A stretch of DNA of 64,000 nucleotides, from positions 310,001-374,000 of the forward strand of contig WHUX01000017.1 of assembly GCA_015179025.1 (NCBI GenBank), given 5' to 3'. Of this stretch, positions 23,211-32,221 are shown piece by piece; positions within the stretch are counted from its first letter, which is position 1; every line of letters begins with the position of its first letter. Origin of the DNA: Terfezia claveryi (taxonomy: Eukaryota; Ascomycota; Pezizomycetes; Pezizales; Pezizaceae). A program made the translations under genes and the position numbers. A model generated the notes under the pieces. That model made no database searches and was not told where the DNA came from. It was given only the letters and a program-made list of their open reading frames with translations.

Positions 23211-24745
23211 TACAGGTGCTGAATGTACTTTCTGGAGATGGCATGATATTAGAGCTATTGGACGAAGGGTTGGGCATTTATAGAAAGATATTGTCATGCC
23301 GTCCTTCACCCATTTGAATTCGAGTTGCTTTTTGCCTTCCGATGTCATTTATGTGATGGTGATATTCTATGTTGGTGCAATGTTGAGTGATGTTGTGAGT
23401 GCTAATTTAATATCAATTATCTTCTTGTGAAGGGATTCTGGAGACATTACCACATCATGAGATGATAATTGATATTAAATTAGCACTCACAACATCACTC
23501 AACATTGCAGTTGTATCTACCAACAAAGAATATCACCATCAAATCAATAACATCTGAAAGGCAAAAAGCCACTCAAATTCAAAATGGGTGAAGGAAGATG
23601 TAGAGCAACTGGATAATTTCTAATCAAGTACTCCCTTGAGCAACCAAATAGCAGCGTGCCAATATCTTTCTATAGATGCCTAACACCTTGTCCAACAGCT
23701 CTAATATCATGTCATCTCCCGGAAACTCCTTCAGCACCTGTATGAGCCGCTCTATGATCCCCCAAATGTGGTTCAGCAACACCCTCCGCTGAGTGAATTG
23801 TGGCATGTTGATGACTTGAATGCCGGGAAGTGTGATTTCGATGTTACTAAGCCTTAACTGAAGATTTAATTTAGAGCCGGGTGCGGGTGGTCAATTGATT
23901 TTTGCTTTGCCACACTACACTCTATAATCACACTTCGTGAAGCTGCTCACCGTACTGCTCTGAGTTTATATTCTGAAGTATGTCTGCCGTATCCTCTATT
24001 TATTTTTCACCTAGACTTACATTTACTATTATAGAATTCTTGGTGCAAGGGGAAATGCCAAACCCGATAATGCAGATGTATTAAATCCGATTTGCATTGT
24101 AGCAGCTGCCACCCATCACATAGCTGTGAATGCTCCTGTCGACCACGATATGCAATGGGTTTTGGAAGCGGAACTGGAGGAGTCTATTCAATACTTGGAA
24201 GTAGCCGGTGAAAGTTTATTATTGAGTACAATTAGCACTAGTGTATTTTCACCTTCCATGTACCGGTCTACAATTCGTTATCGGGCAGGCCAGAACAGAT
24301 CTATATGTAATACCAATGAGTCATGACAGGAGAACTTACGACTCGAGCCTGGCAGAAGGGGTGTTCAATCCAAACTACGTCCCTCGGTCATGAACAAGAT
24401 TACACTCCACATATCGACCAGCCGTAGTTGTTGCCAGTCTTTCTCTGTTTGAGTAAACGGCATATTCTTCTACACCCATACAGGGAACCATAGGAGGGAT
24501 ATATCACTAACCTTTCGCTTCTCGCAAACAGCTGCTCTGGGTCTTTACATCCAGATCAGAGGGAATACCTCCTACCCACGGCTCTCCCTCGGTGTTCCAA
24601 GTTGGAGTATTCATCGCACCATTTCCTGAATTTAGGGTAGTAGTCCTTATCATGTTTACATATCAAATGCCTCCTTTATTATCTTGTGGTACAAGTAGCT
24701 GGGTGTCAAATCCGTCCCCCCACAAAACACCTGCTCTATGTAGTC

Positions 24746-24750
24746 CCATC
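24746..24750. repeat. Target-site duplication CCATC, left copy
   Basis: CCATC directly before the solo LTR, repeated exactly after it at 25040-25044. Confidence 0.85.
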
Positions 24751-25039
24751 TGTTGTGAATAACTCTCGCTAGTACCTATGAAGGGTCACGGGAGTAAGCA
24801 ACCAAAAGAAGGCAATTGGGAATGCAGGAAGTAATACCGGGATCCCTAATCGGGGCAATTGGGAAAGGACTGCGAAGGATAAAAGAGCCGGAAAAGTACG
24901 CAGGAAAAATATCTCTTAAGGAATAAAGAACAAAATGACCATAGCGAATAAGTCTATAGCGATACCTTTGATAGCTCTCATTGAATATACACGCGATTCT
25001 CTTCAAGATTCCTCCGCTGCATAACCTCGTAATCTTACA
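24751..25039 (+). mobile_element. Solo LTR related to the copia element
   Basis: 289 bp starting TGTTGTGAATAACTCTCGCT and ending in the same TGCATAACCTCGTAATCTTACA-type end (here CTGCATAACC...CTTACA) as the copia LTRs, in opposite orientation to the full element. The middle is diverged, so it belongs to an older or related family. Flanking CCATC duplications show true insertion followed by LTR-LTR recombination. It splits the coproporphyrinogen oxidase pseudogene after the RPDG motif. Confidence 0.85.
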
Positions 25040-25044
25040 CCATC
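25040..25044. repeat. Target-site duplication CCATC, right copy
   Basis: Second copy of the 5-bp duplication flanking the solo LTR. Confidence 0.85.
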
Positions 25045-25166
25045 AGGACGCATCGTCTCAAAGTATCTATAATTCAGATGTACTGTGGACGCCATTAGGT
25101 TGTGCGGGTGTAACACCATACTCAATCCCGCAGCAAAGAAATTCAGAGCCTTCCAGATTTGGATCA

Positions 25167-25204
25167 ATCTGCACTAGTCTGGTTGGCACAACACTAGATC
25201 TGCA
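25167..25204. repeat. 24-bp insertion between 7-bp direct repeats
   Basis: ATCTGCA at 25167-25173 is repeated at 25198-25204. Between them lie 24 bp that start CTAGTCTGGTTGGCACAAC and end ACTAG, so the insert has short inverted ends CTAGT/ACTAG. It interrupts the oxidase pseudogene between its RAD and DPNLEG motifs. The CTAGTCTGGTTGGCACA core recurs elsewhere in the window, suggesting a tiny mobile element or excision footprint. Confidence 0.7.
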
Positions 25205-25582
25205 CGAATCTGCACGCATTTTCAGGATGGCAGGGCGAGGGAGTTTTTCGTAGACAATAGAAATATTGACCTTAGCTTTCTCAAAAACATTTATTCCTTC
25301 CTGGAGAATACAAGAGATCCCACGTCCACCGTGGCTAAGGTGGTCCCAGGCGTCTATGAGGAATTTTTCTTGCCATCTACTTCTCAAGACAGGAGAAAAT
25401 CTCGGCTTGTTTGGATTTGATGATTTGAGACGCATGAGGAAGTCATGGGTGATGCCAGATTCATATTTAGTACCGTGACTTGACGGCCCGAGGATTGTGA
25501 GCGTACAATATGTTGAGAAGCACATTGTGTAGGTCAGCATACCGGCACACACATGTAAACTACAGCATCTACTTGCTATCAT

Positions 25583-26438
25583 TAATTCACTGTATCATGC
25601 TCTTTTATGTATATATAAAGGGCTGTGAACACCCTTTGATAGGGTAAAGCAATCTCATAACTCATATTCGCATATCTCACACACACTCATATGTCCATAC
25701 ATACTCGTATACGTCCAGACATATTCATACACACGTGACGTGAAGTGTTCCTTCATTGGCCATTCATCTATTCATCTTGCTGTTCATTCCAACAATATAA
25801 CTATCGGTGTCTAGGCAAACCTTGCACCCAGTGATCACGTTTTGTCCTAACGGTCACACTCTCCAACAAGGACCAAGTGGTGCTTTTGAGGATAGGTTGC
25901 TTGGCACATAGGTACTGTAAGTATGTTATCAAGCAAATATAGTGTGAACTAGAAGTTATAACTGATTTATTATTTGTGCATATCAATTTTGGTCTGGTTG
26001 GTATCAATTTATCATAACTGAGGTCTAAAGTAGGTAGAGCGTCTCGTTAGTGAGATGAGGACATTTGCCAAGACAGCCATGATGACGAAGCCTCCCTCAG
26101 GATGGATTCAAAATCCGTTACTTTCACTTTATAGTGTTGGCACGATAACTAGAGTATATGGCGTCGTGCTGCTTCATCGCAAGACGCTGTATGAACTTTT
26201 GATATCACAGCTTCAACCCTTCGGATATCACTTGTTTATCCGTGAGGAAAAGAGGGCAAATGAGTTGCCTGGGGTGAACCTCATGTAGCCAAGTAACATG
26301 AGACGTTCCAACCAGCCCTGTGCTATCCCAACCACACTACAACACACCATCTGAACTTGGAATTGCTGAGAGCCTGTTTTACAGCCTCACCTTGCCCTCC
26401 TACACGCTCGTTATATTGAATTCCACCCCCCCGCGTCA
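25583..26438. other. Gap with a dispersed repeat fragment
   Basis: Intergenic between the repeat island and the Sly41-type gene. At 25804-25856 it contains a copy of a roughly 53-bp repeat (GTGTCTAGGCAAACC, then CACCCAGTGATCACGTTTTG, then TCCTAACGGTCACA) also found at 57.4 and 57.6 kb. The rest has short frames only; the last 200 bases should hold the promoter of the transporter gene. Confidence 0.5.
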
Positions 26439-28101
26439 ATGGCCTTCCCGCACGCACCCAGATTAAGTACCAGTACCGGTGGTCGGTACGGTCTACCCAC
26501 TACCAATAACTCTCCTGTCAGTACCGGTTGGGACTCTTCAGGAAACCCGTTGAAACGAGCGCCTTCCCGGGGTGGTTCCCCGAAGCTACACGCCAGGACA
26601 GGATCGATATCAGATAAAATTGGCAGAATGCGGGCAAGAGCTGGGTCTGCCAGTGCCGGGGAAATCGTGGAAGCATTGAAGGCCCCGGTTTCGGTGAAGC
26701 TTGTTGTGAGTGAGGATTTCCTCCAACGTCTTGCCCTTTGTTTTCCAAATTGGCCTCCACCCCAACCTCAAGCTAGCGGCTCTGACGGACTACGATGTTT
26801 TCGCAGGTGTTATGTCTGATATGGTACTGGGTCATTCAAGCCAAATTCAGAGAATCGTCCTGTTAACGAATTGTGCTACTAGGTATTTTGTGTCCGGACT
26901 CTCGAACACTTCGTCAAAATCAATTCTTAATGCCTTCCCTCAGCCTGTTACCCTGACAGTTTTACAATTCGCATTTGTGTCTGGCTGGTGCATTACATTG
27001 AGCTTCCTTTCGCGGATTATACCAGGTCTCTCGGAACTCATACCGGGGATGAAAAACGGCTTGAGGTCACCATCCAGAGCGATAATCAATACAACTGCCC
27101 CGCTCTCCATATTCCAGGTGTTCGGCCACATATTCTCCAGCGTTGCGACTGGAAGAATTGCAGTTTCCTTGGTGCACACCATTAAGGGAATGTCACCCTT
27201 ATTCACGGTCTTCGCCTATCGATTCTTATACCAAGTTCATTACTCAACAGCAACATACTTGTCCCTTATCCCACTTACCATAGGAGTCATGCTTGCTTCT
27301 TCCGCGGAATTTCGGGGCAATTTCATAGGTGTCATCAGTGCATTTGGGAGCGCAATTATCTTTGTCTCCCAGAATATTTTCGCAAAGAAGATATTTAATG
27401 CGAGCAACCAAGCGGAGGCTGAGGGTGCTGGGTCTAAGAAACTAGACAAATTGAATCTTCTGTGCTACTCAAGTGGAATGGCGTTTTTGTTAACACTGCC
27501 CCTCTGGATTTATTCGGAAGGGTTTGATCTCATGCGCCGCTACACAACGGAGGGCAAGGTCACTCTTCCACTTGAGAAAATGAAGCACCCAGAGAATGCG
27601 CTCACAGAATTCGAATTAGTAATGGAGTTCTGCTTCAATGGCACCGTTCACTTCGGACAGAATATTCTTGCCTTCATACTATTGGGCATGATCAGTCCGG
27701 TAACATATTCCATTGCAAGTTTGATCAAGAGAGTTTTCGTCATTTGTATGGCCATTGTTTGGTTCGGGCAGAAGACTACATCAGTACAGGCCGCTGGAAT
27801 TGCCTTGACGTATGCTCCCTCCCTTGAATATTCGGTAGCTATACTGACTCTTTCCGCGACTTGTAGATTCCTGGGACTTTATCTTTATGACCGAGCAGGT
27901 GATGTTTCTCGGAACGAACGACAGGTCCGTGTGGCCCAGGCTAAAGCAGAGGAACCACTACTCCCCCTCAGTGCGGCCAGCCATACCACCTCCAATGGGC
28001 ACGCACACTCGCCACATATACCCAATAATGATTTTGAGAAGAGCACCAGCTTTAACGGATCTTCATCACTGGAGAGTAGATCTATCCCAATTGCCGTATG
28101 A
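26439..28101 (+). CDS. SLY41: Sly41-type triose-phosphate/nucleotide-sugar transporter family protein
   Basis: Drug/metabolite transporter superfamily, TPT branch; the yeast homologue Sly41 acts in ER-Golgi transport. Exons 26439-26705, 26807-26823 and 26883-28101 close in phase to 500 residues. A disordered Ser/Arg-rich cytosolic N-terminus of about 85 residues is followed by the membrane domain: VLCLIWYFVSGLSNTSSKSI, where the 17-bp second exon supplies VLCLIW. Then come AFPQPVTLTVLQFAFVSGW, VSLVHTIKGMSPLFTVFAYR, LIPLTIGVMLASSAEFRGN, FVSQNIFAKKIFN and SPVTYSIASLIKRVFVI, about nine to ten helices in all. The tail carries LLPLSAASH. The KGMSPLFTV and SLIKRVFVI motifs are typical of the SPBC83.11/Sly41 group. 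Substrate cannot be told from sequence. Confidence 0.9.
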
Positions 28102-29046
28102 TACCTTTCAGAGCAATGTTTCATTCTTCTGCGAGCCCGCAAGTTCATAAGGTTTTTTGTGCTTTTAGAGGAGTTCGTGGAAAATGGGTTCAAATTGTAC
28201 AGCGTTTAATTGGGGGGGGAATGCCACGTCCATAGATGATATTTCAGCAACGCCTTCAAGTTGTTTATTTCAGTATATACACTGTTTACCTTGCATTTGG
28301 GCCAGGCACAACATACCTCTTATGTAGTAGATTCAGTATATATGGCATCTCGAGATTGGAAAAATGAGATAAGGTTCGTCTTATATCACTTATATCATCA
28401 CGGTATTGGCTGCCGAGTCTGTACGACATTTGGAGCATTTCGCCATGGATGCCTGCTGGGAGCACACAGCTCAGAACCTCTGAATTTTTCTGTGTTTGGG
28501 TTTTGAATTGACTTCATCCAATGTAACATATTCTCCCCCATAACATGACGGTACGGTAACACTTGCATAATCCTATCTGAGTCCCTATCTAGATTTCTCG
28601 CGCCGTAAAGTAAGTTGAAGACGGTTTTAAGGTTCTAGTTTCCTATAGGGTCTATTTAACATGCAAAGGGCTTAGTAGAAGATTACATGCAACTTTTTTT
28701 TCCCTGGTGGTCCCTAACCGTCCTCGGCCTCGTGCTTTCCTCCATCCCCTGCAAATCCCAATCAGAAGCTCAACAAACAGAAGGACGCGGATTTGTGCAG
28801 TTTACAAGCCATTGGAACTTTTTTCTTCCTCCTCCACTCTCTCCTCTTATCCCCTCGGGTCCTTTGTTCTTGCAACCGCCACTCGTGAGCTGCGTCAAGT
28901 TTAATTCTTCCTGGCCTGAAAGCAAACGCTGAGGACATTGTTTGATCCAGTATCAGTATTTGCTAACGGAAGGTTCTCCTATCGCATAGTTTTACCACTC
29001 TCTTGCCTTTACTCTTCCAAAGCCCTCCTTCGGCGTAGTATACACA
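28102..29046. other. Intergenic region upstream of the Yhm2-type gene
   Basis: Probable 3' UTR of the transporter gene, then a C/T-rich leader (about 28690-29040) before the carrier gene. A G-run of eight at 28211-28218. Short frames only, no RNA gene or repeat seen. Confidence 0.45.
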
Positions 29047-30493
29047 ATGGCAACAGCAACAGCAGCTTTACCGGAGACCGGCAGCCAGCCGAAACTGCAG
29101 AAGAAGCCAGTATCTTTCAGTAACTTGTTGTGTAAGTATATGGTCATCATTAAGACGTCTCAGCAAAGACTAATCGTCTGATGTCTGCAGTGGGTGCTGG
29201 ATTGAACATGTTTGAGTACGTTTCCTATCTGAACTCTCTTTGCGATGATTGGACCATAATTAATCCACCACTCTTTGATAGGGTTACAACTTTGGGACAG
29301 GTAGCTAGCTGCACATCTGCTGAGGGTACTGGATTCAATTCCCGTTCGGGATGCTAATACGGAAATTTTTGTGGATGGATAGCCTCTTGAGGTTGTCAAG
29401 GTACGGTATACTCAATTGCGATTACCCTACAGCAGGACGCAAACTAACGGAACTGGATAGACCCACATGGCTGCGAACCGAGGCGACAACATTGTGAGCG
29501 CAGTCAACAAGACCTGGGCCAGAGGAGGTGTTTTTGGCTGTAAGTCGCCAACAACAATCTGCACTGCTGCTCTAGCATACTGACTATTCTATTTAGTCTA
29601 CCAGGGCTTAATTCCGTGGGTAGGTTTTGTTTCTAAGGGTATATTCGGCACCAGCTCCGCTATCACATGGTGGAGAGAGGAGTAGCCGCAGCCACGCTGA
29701 AAGAAGAATGCTAACCACCAGGGATAATATAGGCTTGGATTGAGGCGTCTACCAAGGGTGCTGTTTTACTTTTTATTTCGTCCGAGGCAGAGTGAGTTTT
29801 TTGCTTGTTGCAACCATGCGCGGAAAGAGCTAATGGTGAGGCTACAGGTACCATGCCCGCTCATTGGGCGCAGGCTCTTTCCTCGCCGGTATCACCGGAG
29901 GTGTCATTGGAGGTGTCGCCCAGGCCTATGCGACAATGGGCTTCTGCACCTGCATGAAGACAGTCGAGATCACCCGTCACAAGCAGGCCGCTTCTGGAGT
30001 CAAGCCTCCATCTACCTTCGCCGTGTTTGCTGATATCTACCGAAAAGAAGGTGTTGCTGGTATCAACAAGGGTGTTAATGCCGTCGCCATCAGGCAGATG
30101 ACCAACTGGGGTTCCAGGTTCGGTCTTTCTAGGTTGGCTGAGCAGGGAATTAAGAAGGTCACTGGGAAGGGAGAGAAGGATCAACTCAGCGCCTGGGAGA
30201 AGATTGCCGCCTCTGCTCTTGGTGGTGGCTTGAGTGCTTGGAACCAGCCTATTGAGGTCATCCGTGTGGAGATGCAGAGCAAGAAGGTGGATCCCAACCG
30301 CCCAAAAAACCTAACTGTGGCGAAGGCGGCCAAGTACATCTACGAGAACAACGGGCTCAAGGGTCTCTACCGTGGTGTCACCCCCAGAATCGGTCTTGGC
30401 ATCTGGCAGACTGTTTGCATGGTTGGTCTTGGCGATATGGCCAAGGAGGCTGTCGCCAAGCTCACTGGAGAGCGCCCTACCGGCAAGCACTGA
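29047..30493 (+). CDS. YHM2: Mitochondrial carrier, Yhm2 type (citrate/oxoglutarate exchanger)
   Basis: Yhm2 exchanges citrate and 2-oxoglutarate across the inner mitochondrial membrane and was first found bound to mtDNA. Eight exons: 29047-29131, 29191-29215, 29282-29300, 29383-29400, 29461-29539, 29597-29619, 29733-29791 and 29848-30493. They give 317 residues, matching the family. Motifs are TLGQPLEVVKTHMAANRGD (first carrier signature, PxxxxK), [71 protein letters not shown] (third signature) and GVTPRIGLGIWQTV. The CTCMKT and IPWAWIEAS strings are diagnostic. The 5' half is cut into tiny exons of 18-25 bp while the last exon is 646 bp. The start is the only ATG that opens the family N-terminus. 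Confidence 0.93.
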
Positions 30494-30873
30494 TAGACGA
30501 ATAGACTACTGGGCCAGGGGAAAAGTTATAGATCTGGGTTGGGATAAGGGAACGTCTGTTTATCGGGCGTAGATCACGATGTTTTTGGCTTCGTATTTTT
30601 CTTCCGTTTTCTATTCCCTTTTTTGAAACTTCAATTTTTTCTTCTTTGGGCATTAGACTTTTGATCACTATCTATTTTTATTACCTCTATATCATTTGGT
30701 GGGGCTTCTATCTTTATGTGTATATTATTATGATTAAATAGTGGGGAATCCCAAAACACGTCACGTGAGCGGAGCCCCCATTAGTGACCTATCCCACTCT
30801 AGCGCATCCGAACTTTTGGTCTCACTCCCGATAGCTCTACAATCTAACATTTCCCACCGGCTAAGTCACAACC
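30494..30873. other. Intergenic region between Yhm2-type and mS33 genes
   Basis: T-rich 3' UTR of the carrier gene, then about 150 bp of promoter for the mS33 gene. Nothing else seen. Confidence 0.45.
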
Positions 30874-31357
30874 ATGTCCGTCCTCCCTTCTCGCGCCCGA
30901 CTCTTGGAGCTTGCAAAGGTTTAACTCCCACTCCCCGTCTCCCTCAATTCCCTTCTCTCCTACCCCACCCACCACTACAACCCCCACTAACATCCCGTAA
31001 GACCTCCTGCCGCATCTTCTCCACAACCTTCAACCCCACCGGCGCACGCACCGGCAACAAAATCCTCCGGCAACGACTCCGCGGCCCAAATATTGTAGAC
31101 TACTACCCCAAGCGGATGGTGGGGATTGCAGATCTGAGGAGGATATGGCCTGATAGAGTGTTTATTGATGAGGCGGAGGTGATGCGCTTGGAGGATGTTC
31201 AGGTGTATGTATTTTACTTTTTGGGCCAGCTGTATGACGCGGAGTGTGGGAAGTTGGGACGGCTAATACCTTGCTTGGTAACAGGGCGAAGATAAGAGGG
31301 AAGGGAGCACCGAAGAAGCTGAGGACAAAGAAGGAGGTTACGAGGAGGAAAAAGTAG
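30874..31357 (+). CDS. RSM27: Mitochondrial small-subunit ribosomal protein mS33 (Rsm27)
   Basis: Component of the mitoribosomal small subunit (PF08293). Exons 30874-30918, 31002-31204 and 31285-31357 give 106 residues, the family's usual size. The sequence MSVLPSRARLLELAK, then CRIFSTTFNPTGARTGNKIL, RQRLRGPNIVDYYPKRM and the basic tail APKKLRTKKEVTRRKK fit the family closely. The second intron must use the GTATGT donor at 31205 rather than the earlier GTGTAT, because only then does the Lys-rich tail stay in frame. It follows the mitochondrial carrier gene in the same direction, 380 bp downstream. The first intron is strongly C-rich. Confidence 0.9.
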
Positions 31358-32221
31358 TTTTGTGTATTTGTGGCGTTGGGTTTTGGGTAGGGTTGTGTGG
31401 GAGGGAGGTGCCGCGTGGATGGAGGCTTGAGGGACGCATTGTGAGTGTATGGTGTATGGAGCTGGAAGGATGGTGGGCGAGGAGGATCGAGTGCCTCCAC
31501 TTACAGCCCCTCGAGCGCAACTAAACGCTGGCCTTCCGCATGTGCGGTTGTATACATAGTTTGTTTGCCTGTAATTTGTTCAATACATCATCACCGGTCT
31601 TGCTACCCTAAGCATACAGGATTGGGTTTCCGTGCATTGCCTTTTGACTTGAATACGAATCTCACGGTCCCAAGAATCAGACTAGCAAAAAGCTTTCCGA
31701 TTACCCTGAAGAAACCATGAGAAAATATAACCAGACTACCAAAACACAGAACTCGCATTTTACGTTTGGTCTAGTCTGGTTGGCACAAGCCCCTCGGTAG
31801 AGGCGTTTGGTCTATAGTACCAGTATTCACAAACCTCAAACAGAAAATTTGGGAAAGAAACCAAAACATAAAAGAACAGGAATCCTTATCCCGGCCATCA
31901 ATTAAACAATCCGTGGCACCAATGCACCTGACCAAACCAAATCCATGCTGTCACATGACTTCGTTATCCACCGTTACCCTAGGCCAAAACAACATAGAGA
32001 GAAAGGAATGAAAAAGAGAGAGTCATAGTCATGGCAGCATCAAAATCTGTAGACAAAAGGAAGAAAAGAAAGAGTAACGAAAGAGGGAAGAAGAAAGCAC
32101 AGAAATGGACTGTAAGATACGTGATATTGCCTATAGACGGAATCTTAAGCATCTACTTCTTCTGAAACAAGGTGGAGAACGGGGCTAAATGTCAGCAATC
32201 ATAGTTTCTTCTTGGGGGAAG
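31358..32221. other. Intergenic region between convergent mS33 and Hook genes
   Basis: 3' ends of two converging genes. It contains an imperfect inverted pair of the dispersed motif at 31728-31783 (AACCAGACTA on the left, TAGTCTGGTTGG on the right). Purine-rich from 31980 to 32110. No gene seen. Confidence 0.5.
31728..31783. repeat. Inverted copies of the CTAGTCTGGTTGG motif
   Basis: TAACCAGACTACC at 31728-31740 faces GGTCTAGTCTGGTTGG at 31768-31783 across a 27-bp gap. The right arm continues GCACAAGC, as in the copies at about 25180 and 57660. Confidence 0.7.

Larger units (their letters stand above)
16003..23912. repeat. Long inverted repeat, left arm split by a copia element
   Basis: Two related sequences face each other. 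The left arm is 16003-16173 plus 23206 to about 23424. The right arm is about 23461-23912. They are separated by a loop of roughly 36-40 bp at 23425-23460. The inner 44 bp match almost perfectly (GATAATTGATATTAAATTAG and onward); the outer parts are more diverged, with small indels. Outer ends are GGCAAGGCAAAA on the left and its inverse on the right. Both arms keep a similar coding-like stretch running from VLLNHIWGIIERLIQVL through GMILELLD to LGIYRKIL. This is either a foldback element or two inverted copies of a gene fragment. The copia element at 16174-23205 interrupts the left arm. Confidence 0.75.
24330..25480 (-). pseudogene. Decayed coproporphyrinogen III oxidase gene
   Basis: Coproporphyrinogen oxidase (Hem13) performs a late step of heme synthesis. 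Pieces appear in order on the minus strand. Near 25420-25240: EKFLIDAWDH, GGRGISCILQEG (family GGGGISC), VFEKAKVNISIVY and PAILKMRAD. Then [13 protein letters not shown] and, after a frame change at about 25070, [12 protein letters not shown]. Beyond an inserted solo LTR come [52 protein letters not shown] and FGLNTPSARLES. Multiple frameshifts, stops (including a TAG inside the RGT-FGL join), the LTR and a 24-bp insertion make it non-functional. A working copy must exist elsewhere in a heme-making fungus, so this is probably an old duplicate. Ends are approximate. Confidence 0.85.

Noticed and set aside
23873..23912. TAGAGCCGGGTGCGGGTGG as a hAT-type terminal repeat
   Set aside because: It looks like a hAT end, but no matching inverted end or 8-bp duplication was found in the window.
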